From NCBI GenBank assembly GCA_961205875.1, contig OY540810.1:2604001-2668000 (forward strand): a DNA stretch of 64,000 nt, written 5' to 3'. Shown here piece by piece: positions 1-11,893 of this stretch; the first letter of the stretch is position 1; every line of letters begins with the position of its first letter. The notes beneath the pieces are model-generated. The model ran no database searches. It was not told the origin of the DNA and saw nothing but the letters and a program-made list of their open reading frames with translations. The DNA comes from Sialis fuliginosa (taxonomy: Eukaryota; Arthropoda; Insecta; Megaloptera; Sialidae). The position numbers and the translations under genes were made by a program.

Positions 1-214
1 CTTATCATTTTGTAAACATTAGGAAGTGTCCATTACTGGAGAAAAAAGCTAAATAAAATAAACGGCTATAATTAAAAAAACAAAGTATATTTGCGTAATT
101 AAATTGATTTAATAAAGAGGTACTTGTTTTATTAATAACACGAGTTCATGGGGATAACAAAAAACAGTATACATTGCTCTTAAAACGTCCAAAGCTGGTG
201 CTAGTTACTTACCT
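1..214 (+). mobile_element. MITE-A copy 1, cut by the window start
   Basis: This is the right-hand part of the MITE-A family. It shares the internal blocks 'agtgtccat..actggagaaaaaa', 'taattaaattgat', 'cttgttttattaataac' and a degraded terminus close to 'ctggtgctagttacttacct' with the complete copies at 6351 and 15745. The left half lies outside the window. It has no coding capacity. Family assignment is by direct comparison within the window. Confidence 0.7.
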
Positions 215-1428
215 AAGAATATCTTTAAAATATGTTGATATTGACGATAAAATAAATATGGAAAACTACGCCATTTTGAATTGTTAGAATATTATCAATA
301 ACAAATCAATTAGAAATCAAATCAGGTATATAGGTATAGAAATAAAACATGTCGATCTCTGTTATTGGCAGTTTCTCTTTTAGTAAAATATATCAAGAAC
401 ATGTTTAATTTTATGCTAAAATGGGTAGAGGAGATAAAAAGCATCATAAAACAATCATCTCCTATCATAATTTTCAGGATATATCTTCTTAATCTTAACT
501 TGGGTTTAACTGTATTTCAATTTTAATTTTAATAGAATATAATTTAACTTTGATAATGTTTCGTAATTTTTTAATTGTATAAAAAAGTTAATAAAACAAT
601 AACAGAACAATAAAATTTGTATCTAATTTTTAAATTTAATTACAAGTTTAACGTCCTTTGAATGAACTATTCTGAGAAATTCATACATATTAGAACAATG
701 ATTTATATACCTACAAACATCATGTTATATTTATAAAGAAGGTAATAAAAAACATTGAATTTTACATGAAAATTCAATGTACTCATATGTAAGTACAGAC
801 ATAATATACACACTATATATTCATTGTGATTTTTCTAATATACTGTAGCTAAAGTATTTTGTATACACATATATGAATAAAATTAAAATGAAGAATTAAG
901 TACCTACCTACACTATTAATGAGAAAAATTATGATTTCTTATAAAGATAAATGTTATTGTTGGAAATCATTTTTAAAGGCGTTAGTAATTATAATAATTA
1001 AGTTATGAATAAAAAAGATTACCGCGCCCCACTCCTCAAGGGTAGAATTGCGCATTTTTTTTTAGTGGGTGTTACGTAACAAAAGGAAAACGTCTATAAA
1101 ATATAATTTTTTATAGTTTTGGCTGTACAATGATGAATCAATCAGTGAGAACAATTTCTTTAATATATTTAGATTCAAGATGATTAACGTTATTATTTTG
1201 AAACTAAAAATAAAAATCCATTTTTCATTGCATCGCTAAAATATACAATATATTATGTATTACCATATTTTGTTCACAACAAAATGAGTGTTGTACTTGG
1301 TGTATAGAAGAGGAATTATGATTGATTGTGGAGGTGTGGTTAGTGGAGATGAAAAACAATTTTAAAGAAATATTACTCACGCGTTTCCTGAACTGGAATA
1401 CTATTTTTTTACTTTAAGATATAGATAT
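215..1428. other. AT-rich stretch, no gene recognised
   Basis: No open frame with coding character, splice-bounded exon or RNA gene is visible. The only compositional feature is a short GC-richer patch near 1020-1075 ('accgcgccccactcc'), which I cannot interpret. Confidence 0.5.
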
Positions 1429-1566
1429 AAATAGATACCAGTCTTGGCCGCTTTAAGAGCAAGGTATGGGCTTTTTTGTAATTTTCATGAACTCATGTTA
1501 CTAATAAAACAAGTACCTCTTTATTAATCAATTTAATTACCAAAGGCAGTAAATGTAGTTTTTTTT
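1429..1566 (-). mobile_element. MITE-A fragment (copy 2)
   Basis: The block 'ccagtcttggccgcttta..gagcaagg' followed by 'catgaactcatgttactaa' and 'caatttaattaccaaag' is the right end of MITE-A read in reverse. The remainder of the element is missing, so this is a truncated relic. Confidence 0.65.
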
Positions 1567-1815
1567 TTAAAATTATAACGAATTTTCAGAGAAAATGTTT
1601 CGTACAAAAGTTTCATGGTTTCGAGGGGGCTCAATACTGACAATATGGATTGACCATGAAAAGGTCACCTTAATGGGTTTTCAGGTTTAACTTTTCTTTT
1701 TCAAATCTAAACCTATATTTTTTGTTGCAGATTCGTAATTTACGAGGGAAAATAAGTAACTTTTATCTGAAACATTTTTTCTGAAAATGTCCATTTTTTA
1801 TGATACATTTTTTGA

Positions 1816-2092
1816 TTTTCAATAATTTTTTACTCGAAAATTAATTTTCAAAAAGAATCATAAGAAGTAAAAAGTGCTTATAGATTTCGGCAATGATTCT
1901 CAAAGATTTTTATTTTATTTGTTTTTAATTTTATTCTTCAAAATTAAAAAAAAAATTACTTTATTAAAAAGTTAATATTAAATTTGAATAAAACAAATTC
2001 TCTGAGAGTCCTTGCCTAGATCTAAGTACTTTTTTCCTCTTGTGATTTTTCTAAAAAAAATATAATTTTCGAGTAAAAAATTATTGAATATC
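1816..2092. repeat. Inverted repeat (foldback), arms about 90 bp
   Basis: The arm 1816-1906 ('ttcaataattttttactcg...') recurs in reverse complement at 1999-2092, with several mismatches and a spacer of about 90 bp. A transcript would fold into a long imperfect hairpin. No coding content is seen and the family is not recognised. Confidence 0.7.
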
Positions 2093-2475
2093 CAGAAATA
2101 TATGTCAATACCCCTCCCTAAAAAAATCCTGGTTACGCTCTTGTCCTTGATATAGGTGATATGTTACGGATTGCATAAGTGTCTGGGTTGGGAAGAGAGT
2201 GTGGGATTGTTGAGTAGGGGAGAAGAGGGGAAGGGGGGGGGGTGCACAGAAGACTCTAGTGTGTCTACTGCGCGGTCTCATGCGGTCACCGAATATGATG
2301 GATGGTCCGTAAACATCCGCGTCACATGTTACCAGCGCCGATGAAAAATCACCACCAGAAATCTGATATACCTTGTTTTCTGTGTACTACAGAGGCCGTT
2401 CAAAACCAAGTCGACAGTTTGTATATAATAGTTAGTTATCACGATGCATATGAATAAATTATGGATCTGTGTTTT

Positions 2476-2652
2476 AAATTAATTTTGCAATGACATGAGG
2501 TTGTTATAATTATCATTTTATCATGTTTGCTTCCTCGCAATATCGAAGATACGAGAATTAAGCTTTTTTAAAATTAATTTTGCAATGACATAAGATTGTT
2601 ATAATTATCATTTTATCATGTTTGCTTCCTCGCAATATCGAAGATACGAGAA
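2476..2652. repeat. 95-bp tandem duplication
   Basis: Unit 2476-2570 is repeated from 2571. Both carry 'aaattaattttgcaatgaca', 'ttgttataattatcatttta' and the terminal hairpin of repeat family B ('cgcaatatcgaagatacgag'). The second unit runs on into a long family B copy, so the duplication involved the element edge and its left flank. Confidence 0.85.
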
Positions 2653-3170
2653 GCTTTGTGATCGTTTTAGATTGAGACAAAAAAAATGTTCTCCGATTTC
2701 AAAATTTTAAATTGATCTTTCCGTTTCACGTCAAGACAAACACTTTTCTTTTCGTGTCTGTCTGTATGTCCGTCTGTCTCCTGAATCCTTGTCACACGCA
2801 TAACTCATGAACCACTGAACCGATATTATTGAAACTTGGTCGGATGGTTGGGTCTGACTTGAGGACGGTCCCATTTCAAAATCGTGTGTAAGGTGGAGGA
2901 GTAACATCCCAAAATATTTATTTTTTCAAGATATATACATGTTACGTGAAAATTTTATAGAATATTTTTTGTAGAGCATTAAATTTCCTATAATATGGGT
3001 CTACAACGTTTGTTGTAAAATTTCCTTTACAATTTATTTAAAAAATCGTGTTTTGTTTTTTAAATTGTTTACTTTGATATATTAGCTGTCATTTTGACGT
3101 TTGAATAAATTTAGATTTAGATTGAAATTGTCAAAAAATTAAAAATATACGAAAAAATAATCAGGTGCGT
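2622..3170 (+). mobile_element. Family B interspersed repeat, copy 1
   Basis: It starts with the family B terminal stem-loop (gcttcctcgcaatatcgaag / gatacgagaagc). It continues through the 'gtctgtctgtatgtccgtc' tract, 'aactcatgaaccactgaacc', 'cttggtcggatggttgggtc' and 'acatgttacgtgaaaa', and stops being alignable after 'caggtgcgt'. Other copies lie at 7414, 28883, 25951 (reverse) and 34333 (reverse). It has no coding capacity; class is uncertain. Confidence 0.75.
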
Positions 3171-3327
3171 CTTATGATTGGTAACTTTTAATCCAAAGCT
3201 AAAACATAGGCTAATAAGACCGAAAAAAATAGCTTGAAAGTTACATAGAATGTGATTTCAAAAAAAAATCAGCCAATAATAATAAAATTTAGTTGCATTG
3301 CTAGAATTTCACTCAGAAGGTACCTAA

Positions 3328-3808
3328 GGCGGCTATTACACTATATGAAAAGATCTTTGACAAAGATTTGATCATATTTCTTTGATAAAATATGAGATTT
3401 TGTTCTATTACACTACATAAAATATTTGATAATATTTTCTCAATATTATCTAGGGATATTTTCTTCTTTTTTAGTGCCTTTTAAATATCAGTGCGTGGAT
3501 GTTCTTCAATTGACGCGATCTAGGTTTGAATTTACAACCGTGTATTGTGGTTTTTATAATCAATAAGAATATTATCATATAATACTGGATTTTGTTGATA
3601 TTCATATATTAATAATTATGTAACTGTAACTGTCAGTGATAACTTGGTAGTCGCCATTTTGTTTTTGACGTCAAAAAACTTTGATCAAATATAAGAGACT
3701 GTCATTAACTATGATCATATAAATATTATAAAAGTTGACTTATTACACTGTCATATTTCTTTGATCAAAGAAATTTTATCATATTTCTTTGATAGTGTAA
3801 TAGCCGCC
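3328..3808. mobile_element. PIF/Harbinger-type MITE, 481 bp
   Basis: The termini are ggcggctattacactat and its complement atagtgtaatagccgcc. The element is bordered on both sides by TAA (3325-3327 and 3809-3811), the 3-bp target duplication typical of PIF/Harbinger transposition. Subterminal 'gatcatatttctttgat' blocks are repeated in both orientations. A perfect TGACGTCA lies inside at 3666. There is no transposase, so it is non-autonomous. Confidence 0.85.
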
Positions 3809-3811
3809 TAA

Positions 3812-5545
3812 AGAAGTACAACTTAATTAAAATATTTGCCTTTTTCTCAAATCGTGTGAATCCATATAAAATAGCACATAGATCCATATTACATAGACAC
3901 ATCTAAAGAATAACCCATCTGCATCATCACTTTACCTGTCTCGTCGGTAGTTAACAAGGGTCGTATCCAAATTTACCCCCCACTGTGCAGATAACGATCG
4001 GTAGCGAAATGCCCTTTTGTCTTAGACATTAAACATCTTCGGGCCCATGTCGCTGTCCATTACAATGACTTGTAAATTTATGTCATATTTATAAACACTG
4101 ACGTTTAAGGACATTCGTGTCTTTACTATTAAGATATTTCCTTAGTGATATCTGCGGGCGCTATAATATATTTGTAGTTAGATTTTTGCTTTCTTATACT
4201 AGGGGAGACCGGGGTATTGTGGGCCAAGGGGAAAATAAAAATATCGTACATTCTGATTTTATTTTATCGATATATCGGAATATGACCGCAAGTTATTGGA
4301 CTTGCAAGCATTGCATTTCAGATTGATTTTCATCATTTTTTACATTTTTTCTTATTGATTAAAAATTATTTTGCCATTCAGAGACATAAATAAACCTTTT
4401 CTAACAAAAATTGTTATTTTTATTTAATTTAAAAAGTGGCTTACAATTCCCCGAGATTTTGCAAACTTGAGAAAATGCAAATTTTTTGCAATCGTCTGGG
4501 GTTCATCCAATTCAGAGATATTCGATTAAACTACTGCGACTAAAAGAAAGGTAATTTGTCATACTACAACATCCTGCCTAAAAGAATTACGTTCCTTCAG
4601 TAAATTCTATATTCATATTTGATCTATGCAGTGTTAAACACCCCCTGGAGATATAATGACGTGGTGTATTTGAAGGGGAGGGGGGGGGGGGTAGAAATTA
4701 GTTTTTTTTTTAATTATGGTGTCGTATTGTAAGAAATATTTATTTATGAAAATACTACGTAAGTAATTATATCAATTTGTTTATTATTATTATAATGCAA
4801 AAGTTTTTCACGGCTAAATCGCTGAACCGATATTGATAAAATTTGGCAGGGAGATTGATTGCATTCTGAGGAAGGACATAGGTTACTTTTATATAATATA
4901 ATATTAATATTATATCGTGAACTGCTGTTTTTTTACTGCCGAACTTTTTTTTACCGCGCTGCGGAATTCTTACACAGTTTTTCAAAAATTGTGGTACCCT
5001 AATAATATTTATATTTTATGACCTCCTCCCCTAATTTTAATAACATTACGAGCCAAAGCAGCTTCTTATAATAATAATATAAATTATAATACATTTATTA
5101 TCGCTATTTTTAATAGTATACCAGAAGGTTTTCTTCATATTGAAATTATAAATTTACTGGAGAAAATAATTTAATTAGAAATGTTTACAAAACATGATGA
5201 CGTCATAAAGACTCGAATACTCGTTAAATAAGTCAAAAACATTGCAAAGATAAATGGTTTGTTTGACAGCTAAAAGATGTTAATTAATGAGGCTTTTTTT
5301 CTTATAAGCTAGACTTAAATAAGATATTCGTTTTACTTAAAATAAAATTAACCCAGCTGCTTGCAACAGATATTAAATTATTTATTAATGTAATTAATAG
5401 CTCGTTTAAAAATGTCCAAGTAAAATATTTCTGTACGCTATAACTATTTAAAAATTTTAATACTTGAAAAAAAATCAATTGACGTCTATTGATTATTTAT
5501 AATACAGGTAATTACTATAATTGCATATTGTCATAGTATGTATAT
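3812..5545. other. No gene; poly-G tract and Helitron-like debris
   Basis: This holds 'gaccggggtattgtgggcc' near 4205, a G run at 4678-4691, and a decayed Helitron-like block at about 4800-4985 ('cacggctaaatcgctgaacc', 'gaaggacataggttac'). A CRE palindrome sits at 5198. No exon-like structure was found. Confidence 0.5.
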
Positions 5546-5770
5546 CAATGGCGCATTCAGAAAATAAATCGGGGGAGGGTAATTTTAATTTTAATTATAT
5601 GTAATTTTTATTTTTAAATATCACAATATTTACAACTGTTAAATTAAATAATGTATATTTCAAATTAAGGGGGGGTCTAACCCTTAACCCCCCCCCCCTT
5701 CTAGGGTACGTCACTGATGTAATGGTATAAATACTCTCCAAGACAAATAGAATTTTCAAAAATTTGACCC

Positions 5771-6131
5771 CTAAGGGGTAGGCAGGAGGTGGTTTTTTGC
5801 AATGTTTAACTAAGACCCGAGATATTTACGATTTTATATAGGTAATAAATAAAAAAGGAATAATTTAATATTTCATCCCCTGTCACGTATGGAGGGTTGT
5901 TATTAATTTTATTCGATCCGGCGAGAAAAATACTTCGGAGGAGGGAGTTTTTAAGGGGAAAAACAATATCCTCTCTCGCATAGGAACCGAGATATTTACG
6001 ATTTTGTATATAGGTATAATGAATAAAAAGTAAAAAATAATAAAATTTCTTCCCCTGTCTTAAAATATTATTTGTACTGCCAACATATAAAAAATAAACA
6101 ACGCGGACGAAGCCACGGACAAGTCCGCTAG
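5771..6131 (+). mobile_element. Helitron-like element, 3' part
   Basis: Repeated 'cgagatatttacgatttt' and 'gtatggagggttgt' blocks are shared with the copies at 17140 and 32181. It ends in 'cgcggacgaagccacgg...gtccgCTAG' followed by T, which fits the CTRR terminus and A^T insertion of Helitrons. The 5' end could not be placed. It is non-autonomous. Confidence 0.6.
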
Positions 6132-6350
6132 TTTTTATCATCTAAGAGTTTTATAATTTAGAAAAACATAAGTAATGTAATACAAATACAGTAAGAGAAA
6201 ATAAAAAGAGAAATTGGAAAATAGTAACCTAATTACAATTATTTCCTGTAATTATAACGAGAAAATGACAACTTCCAAGAAAATTCAAGACTTGAATAAG
6301 AATCAATATTATAAACATTAATACGACAGCAAGGTATTTTAAAGATTATA

Positions 6351-6845
6351 AGGTACTGGCACCAGCCTTGACAAGGACCCCAGTAATGGCAAATTTTTAA
6401 TTAAATGTACTGAATTAGAAATATGTGTTGATATTTGATTACTTCCATTTCTGAATATTAATCTATATACATTTAACTGTCTTACAGCGTGATTTGATGA
6501 CAATCGGCTAATAGGTCTCAAAATGGTGGACATTTAAACTAACTATTAGTATAATTTATTAATTAATTATTATATTATCATAGCAACTGCTTTACATTGT
6601 TTCAAATTTGACCATTCTTCCTTTTATATTTTTTGTCTCGTAGTACTTATCATTTTGTTATCATTAGCAAGTGTCCATCACTGCGTTCTCATTATTGATT
6701 TTACTTTGGTAATTAAATTGATTAAATAAAAAGTTACTTGTTTTATTAGTAACATAAATTCATGAAAATTACAAAAAAAGAAGCTCGTCTATCACAAAAA
6801 CAGTAAACCTTGCTCTTATAGCGGCCATAACTGGTACCAGTACCT
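6351..6845 (+). mobile_element. MITE-A copy 3, complete
   Basis: The terminal inverted repeats are aggtactggcaccag / ctggtaccagtacct. They are bordered by TA at 6349-6350 and 6846-6847, consistent with a Tc1/mariner-type target duplication. At 495 bp it has no open frame of note. The best other full copies are at 15745 and 31018. Confidence 0.85.
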
Positions 6846-7413
6846 TATTTATCATAAAAAAAAACAATAGTTTTTTGTTTTTAAATTTAACCACACCATA
6901 ACATGCCATAAATCTTAGATATAATTAAAAACTGTTAATATTAAACACTAAAATAAAACTACATACAAGTTCCTTTTTTCGCCTTTCTAAAAAACCAAGT
7001 AGTACTTATATTCAACAAAACTGTGTTCGTAAAAAATCCATGCAAAACATTATAATCATGACGTGTATGTCACAATAACTTAATGCACGCCAGATAATAT
7101 TTATATCTGTCTGGTATGTCTTCCTCCACTGCAACATGGATGCTGTGCAGACGAATAAAACATTAATCTGACATTAGTTAAGTATGTGATAATAGATGGT
7201 TCTTTTTTTACAAATGTGCGGCTCAAGCGATCTAGGTATTTTTCTGGATCTTTTTAATGATGATCCTAAAGAAAGCTTATTTAAAGGAATATATGTGTAA
7301 CGTTGAATGATTTAAGGTGACGGTTGACTAAGTATTTTATGGAATTCAGTGATCGAGGCGGCTTTGTTTCATATTGCATTTACAGGTGTGTTAATTTAAT
7401 TAAAATTGTGTTT

Positions 7414-7966
7414 TTGCTTCCTCGCAATATCGAAGATACGAGAAGCTTTGTGATCGTTTCAGATTGAGACAATTTTTTTTTTTAATTAATCTATCCGTTT
7501 CATGTCAAGACAAACACTTTTTGTTCCGTGTCTGTCTGTCTGTCCGCTGAATCCTTGTCACACGCATAACTCATGAATCACTGAACCGATATTGATGAAA
7601 CTTGGTCGGATGGTTGGGTCTGGCTTGAGGACTGTCCCTTTTCAAAATCATCAAAGTCGTGTGTAAGGGGGAGGGGTGACACCCCAAAATATTTATTTTT
7701 TCAAGATATCTCAAGAACGACACATGTTACGTGAAAATTTTATAGAATATTTTTTGTAGAGCATTAAATTTCCTATAATATGGGTCTACAATGTTTGTTG
7801 TAAAATATTCCCTTACAAAGATTTATTTCAGTTTATTTAAAAAAATCGTGTTTTGTTTTTCTTAATTGATATTTGCTTGGCCATATTAAATATCATTTTG
7901 ACGTTTTAAATGTCATTTTGACATTTGTCAAAAAATTAAAAATATACAAAAAAATAAGCAGGTGTG
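7414..7966 (+). mobile_element. Family B interspersed repeat, copy 2
   Basis: It has the same order of blocks as the copy at 2622, starting at the cgcaatatcgaagatacgag hairpin and fading after 'caggtgtgt'. It includes 'atgtcattttgac' short repeats near its end and a tract of GTCT/GTCC units. Confidence 0.75.
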
Positions 7967-7984
7967 TTTGTCCACTGCAATGTG

Positions 7985-8050
7985 TGACGAAATATAGGCC
8001 GATAACGCGACAAAATCGACGCGGCTTATACCCAGAAGCCAAGATGCAAT
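7985..8050 (+). repeat. Fragment of family I snap-back repeat
   Basis: It carries 'ggccgataacgcgacaaaat', 'cgacgcggcttatacccaga' and 'agccaagat', which match half of the hairpin at 28056-28126 and copies near 19470 and 38055. It is probably a relic. Confidence 0.6.
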
Positions 8051-8066
8051 CCAAATATATATTTCT

Positions 8067-8385
8067 TCCTTAATATGTATAAAGCTCAACGTCTCTCTGT
8101 CTGTCTGTCTGTCCGATTTACGTGGTTTCTTTGTTACTTTAGGTAACATAACAACTAAGCAGTATATATAATAGTAAATCAAGTCGGAACAAATTTTACC
8201 GTCGGCGTGCTATTTTGCAATACGCTGCCTAAACCGTTCAATATTGAACAAAATAATGTATTATAGAATTGTGTAGAATCAAAAGATCTACAATAAAGTC
8301 AGCGATACCATATAACTAACTTTTATATTTAAGCCACAATGATTGCTTTTATGTTACAAAGAAAATTAAAAACGGGCCCAGCTAG
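8067..8385 (+). mobile_element. Non-autonomous Helitron-like element W1
   Basis: It begins TCCTTAATATGTATAAAGC, followed by 'gtctctctgtctgtctgtc', and ends CTAG before T. The same ends occur at 32181-32587 and, nested, at 55860. The body contains 'ggtaacataa', 'agtaaatcaagtcgg' and 'taacttttatatttaagc', shared with 39711-40000. There is no Rep/helicase frame. Confidence 0.6.
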
Positions 8386-8944
8386 TTAGTACTATATAAA
8401 TTTAAGCGCTATTTAGTTGAAGTAAATTTATAACAAGATTTAAAAACCCACGTACATCGGGAAAAAAAACTGATATTTATTATTTGACAAATTAGTAAGA
8501 ACAAACCTAACTATGTAACCAAAACAACGATAAATTGAACCATCGTGTTGAAGAAGAATTGCCCAATTGTAGCCGCGTTATCGCCCAGGCAATAATTCTG
8601 TTTAAATTGTCATCTTTGCAGACATGTGCGTGCGTGTGTGACTCCAGATGTTCGACGCGGTTGTCGGGCAATGCATCAAAACCCGACAGTCAGACCACGT
8701 TGTATCCAGTTGTTGCCACTGTGTACGAAATGTATCAACTTCTCGACAATTTCTAAATTAAATGACAAATAACACTGTATCGATTGTTTTCGAAACGTTT
8801 AACAATGGATTGTAATTTTGTAATTGCATATTTTGTAGGTATCTTTAGTAAAAACTGGATTTTTCTACAACCGTGTAAAAAAGTAGACTTTTTCATTGAC
8901 ATTTCAGTGTGTAAAGTAGTACTTTTGCGCTCGCCGTGCGTAAA
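8386..8944. other. No gene supported
   Basis: A GC-richer patch at 8535-8756 has one open frame without an ATG start, no recognisable domain and no splice support. I treat it as non-coding unless transcripts show otherwise. Confidence 0.4.
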
Positions 8945-9048
8945 AAGTTTTTTTTGACACAGTACCTTTCGAATGATATAAGTTTCATTCACTCTCTTTT
9001 ATAATAAATACCAAAAAAACGTACGACAATTTTCGATGTATTAATATA

Positions 9049-9518
9049 CAGTGTAACCTTAATATAACGAGCCTTAATATAACGATTTCCTCGATTTAAC
9101 AAATTTTTCGAAATCCCCTAGAACTGCCCGTAAGAGCTAATGCAAAATATACCTTTATATTACGAATACAGTTGTCAACAACCTCTTTATAACGAATTTT
9201 TCAAAAGGTTCAGACACGTTAAATTTTTCATAAGACAATCATTATTGTTTTTTTGCTGTTTGTCACTGTTGCTAGTTTTAAAGTTGCAATGGCTGAAAAA
9301 CAAAAAAGGTGTTCCTTAACCGTCGCAAAGAAACGAGAAATCATTATAGTAGACGAGAATCCTACAACGAAAAAAATATACATCGCTACATTCTTACCTT
9401 GTTATAACGAATTGTAGACCAACCTAACTTTTATATAACAAACCTCACTGTAACAAACTACTTGGTACAACGAATATTTTCTACTTCCCTTCAGTTTTGT
9501 TATATCGAGGTTGCACTG
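9049..9518 (+). mobile_element. pogo/Tigger-type MITE with transposase remnant
   Basis: The ends are cagtgtaaccttaatataac and tatcgaggttgcactg. It is flanked by TA (9047-9048, 9519-9520) as expected for the pogo branch of Tc1/mariner. The subterminal 'tataacga' motifs are typical of this group. At 470 bp it retains the transposase start (9289-9417) but lacks the rest, so it arose by internal deletion. It interrupts an older repeat (family S). Confidence 0.85.
9289..9417 (+). pseudogene. Truncated pogo-like transposase N-terminus
   Basis: The open frame has 42 codons from an ATG. The first residues (MAEKQKRCSLTVAKKREIII) are basic and resemble the start of the CENP-B/pogo N-terminal helix-turn-helix, where a K/R-rich leader precedes 'L(T)xxxKxxII'. 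The frame then runs into the element's right terminal region and stops at TAG. No DDE catalytic domain is present. Identity rests on the element's ends plus this short match. Confidence 0.6.
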
Positions 9519-10167
9519 TATTTCTTACCGTGAACGAAAACTTTAGAAAAAAATTATTTACATGGTAATAAATTCTTAAACATTGCCAAAATCGTTATTT
9601 TGGCAATTTTAGGTGAGGTTATCTCAAAAATCTGACGTTGTTTTCGATAAACATTTTTAGAATACTTTAAAATGAAAAACATAAGTACATGATATACATA
9701 CATAGATACAGAAGGTATACTGATTCATAGATAATAAACAAATTTACAACATATTAGATCAAATAAACTTTTCGTATCGAAGACACGTTTGAAATAGCAT
9801 GAATACTTAACCCCTCCCGCCCCTTTTCTCATTATTCAAATCATAAACACGCTATGTTGAACTCACAATTTCATAATTGAAATATCTTGGATGTTTTCTC
9901 ACAGAACCGCCGAGTTTGGCACGGCTTCAGCCAGTGGCGGTCCGTGGGAACTCAATCCATGTTTATTAACGTTAAAATAATTACAAGATCTATGTAGTAT
10001 TAAAATTACACCGTGACAATTATATTCTGATAAAATTCTTTATCGACGATGTAAAAATGTATTTGGAGATGATTATTATTGATTTCAACAAGATGGAGTC
10101 CTCCCCCCTCCCCCTCCTCCCAGCAAACATTATTCAAGCATGGTGTAAAGGTTGCACTTCACATGGT

Positions 10168-10697
10168 GATATGATGCCAGTAACAAAGTATCACTGAAAT
10201 TAGGATTTTAAATAATGAAATAAGTTAAAAAGATTCTAAAAAATGTATTTATTTTTATATTAAAAGCGAGATTAATATGATTTTTGTTAAAATAAAAACG
10301 CAAAATACAGCAATCCGCCATGTTTGATAAAACACCAGTCAGAGTGGATGACGTCACGGCTACGTAAACGTCATTTTTGTTTCATTAATATCTGCACTTA
10401 TTTTGTGGTTTTAAATTATTAATTTGCTCAGTTTTGTGTTACCAAAAGTAAAACTGAGAAACATTAGCGATGGAACAAGGATTTATTATAGTTGACAAGG
10501 AGTGTTTACATAGGCGTGACGTCAAAAATGCGCCATGACACCTGCGAGCGTTTTGGCGTCAAATTCAAAATTAATTTTAAAAGAGTCAATTTTTGTGATT
10601 AAACCTTTATTTTCTGCAGAAATAAGCATTTTTTTGGAAATAGAAGACACGTAAGATCATCATAAAATAGTTTTTAAAAATTAGGCATCATGCCTAT
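10168..10697 (+). mobile_element. Family Q element, copy 1
   Basis: It runs from 'atgatgccagtaacaaag' to 'ttaggcatcatgccta', and matches 48869-49381 closely. It contains two perfect TGACGTCA sites (10349, 10517) and 'gcgccatgacacctgcgagc'. The ends are palindromic (ggcatgatgcc type). There is no open frame. Superfamily is not assigned. Confidence 0.75.
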
Positions 10698-10726
10698 TGC
10701 AAATATTGCAATCCTCCGATTATTTT

Positions 10727-10935
10727 GAAACAATGTAAAGCAGTTGCTATGATAATATAATAATTAATACATAAATTATACTAATAATTAGTTTAAATGC
10801 CCACCATTTTGACACCTATTGGCCGATTGTCATCAAATCACGCTGTAAGACAGTTAAATGTATATAGATTAATATTCAGAAATGGTAGTTATCAAATATC
10901 AACAAATATTTCTAATTCAGTACATTTAATTACAA
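10727..10935 (-). mobile_element. MITE-A fragment (copy 4) fused to family B
   Basis: It holds the left-half blocks of MITE-A ('ccattttgacacctattgg', 'ttgtcatcaaatcacgctg', 'atgtatatagattaatattc'). It breaks abruptly at 'tttaattaca' into a family B sequence at 10936. No terminal repeat remains. Confidence 0.7.
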
Positions 10936-11174
10936 AAAAAAATATTTTGGGGTTTCACCCCTCCCCCTTACACACGATTTTGATGATTTTGAAATAGGAC
11001 CATCCTCAAGCCAGACCCAACCATCCGACCAAGTTTAAACAATATCGGTTCAGTGGTTCATGAGTTATGCGTGTGACAAGGATTAAATTTTTTTTGAAAT
11101 CGGAGAACATTTTTTTTATCTCAATCTGAAACGATCACAAAGCTTCTCGTATCTTCGATTTTGCGAAGAAGCAA
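10936..11174 (-). mobile_element. Family B fragment (reverse)
   Basis: It runs from 'tttcacccctccccctta' through 'catccgaccaagttt' and 'catgagttatgcgtgtgac' to the family B terminal hairpin 'agcttctcgtatcttcgatt'. Most of the element and the GACA/GACG tract are missing. Confidence 0.7.
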
Positions 11175-11726
11175 AATCTAGTAACATCAGGATAATCATT
11201 ATAATTTTTTTAAATTTTTGGGATTACAAGCAAGAAAAGCTGCCAACCGCTTATCAAAGAGCATGAAACAAGAACAAAAAACGTTTATTTGAAAATACCG
11301 TTTTTATAATGTACCGCTACTGTTTGATATGTTTTCACACACAAAGCCGCCAATATTTGGCACGGGCTGCAGGTGGAGGAAGCTTCCACGGATCGATTCC
11401 GGTTTTTATCAGGGAAGGGGGGGAGGGTGGGTGGATGCAAGGGCGTCGTCTCTCTTTTTCGTCAATTGGGATATCGTAAATTCAAACCACGTAACTAACG
11501 TAACCGTTTATAAACGTATAAATCTTAAATAAATACCAATTGTTGTAATCTATGTTCGCGGCGGCGTCTTTTGTATTTTAAATATGTGAGATATTTAACT
11601 TTAAGAGAAGTTGATTTTTATACGGAATATTAATTAAGCTCCGACATGAAAGGATTGTGAATTTTTTTTAATGTCTATGAAATGTGATAACATTGAATTA
11701 TTCTTATTTTGTTAAATATATCTACT

Positions 11727-11815
11727 ATGTTTTGCTTCCTCGCAATATCGAAGATACGAGAAGCTTTGTGATCGTTTCAGATTGAGACAAAAAAAATGTT
11801 CAACATTTTAAATTG
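11727..11815 (+). mobile_element. Family B terminal fragment
   Basis: Only the first 80-90 bp of family B are present (hairpin, 'ttgtgatcgtttcagattga'). The sequence then diverges. Confidence 0.6.
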
Positions 11816-11893
11816 GTTTTACTTTATCTATTACAGGAGAAAAAAATGAATATTGTTGAGATAACTTTCTCACATTTTGATCTTTATTAATAA

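Larger units (their letters stand above)
8945..9600 (+). repeat. Family S repeat, split by the pogo MITE
   Basis: Blocks 8945-9048 ('cagtacctttcgaatgatat', 'gtacgacaattttcgatg') and 9519-9600 ('tttcttaccgtgaacgaaaa', 'ggtaataaattcttaaacat') recur at 51415-51570 in reverse. There the two blocks appear in the opposite order. This suggests that the family is a tandem unit sampled in different phases. Confidence 0.65.

Noticed and set aside
5553-5718. Possible relative of the 165-bp hAT MITE at 20934
   Set aside because: The body and C/G runs are similar, but the termini are poor and the flanking 8 bp match only in the first five positions.
8535-8756. 73-codon frame in a GC-richer patch
   Set aside because: No ATG start and no recognisable domain. 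Left as unassigned sequence.
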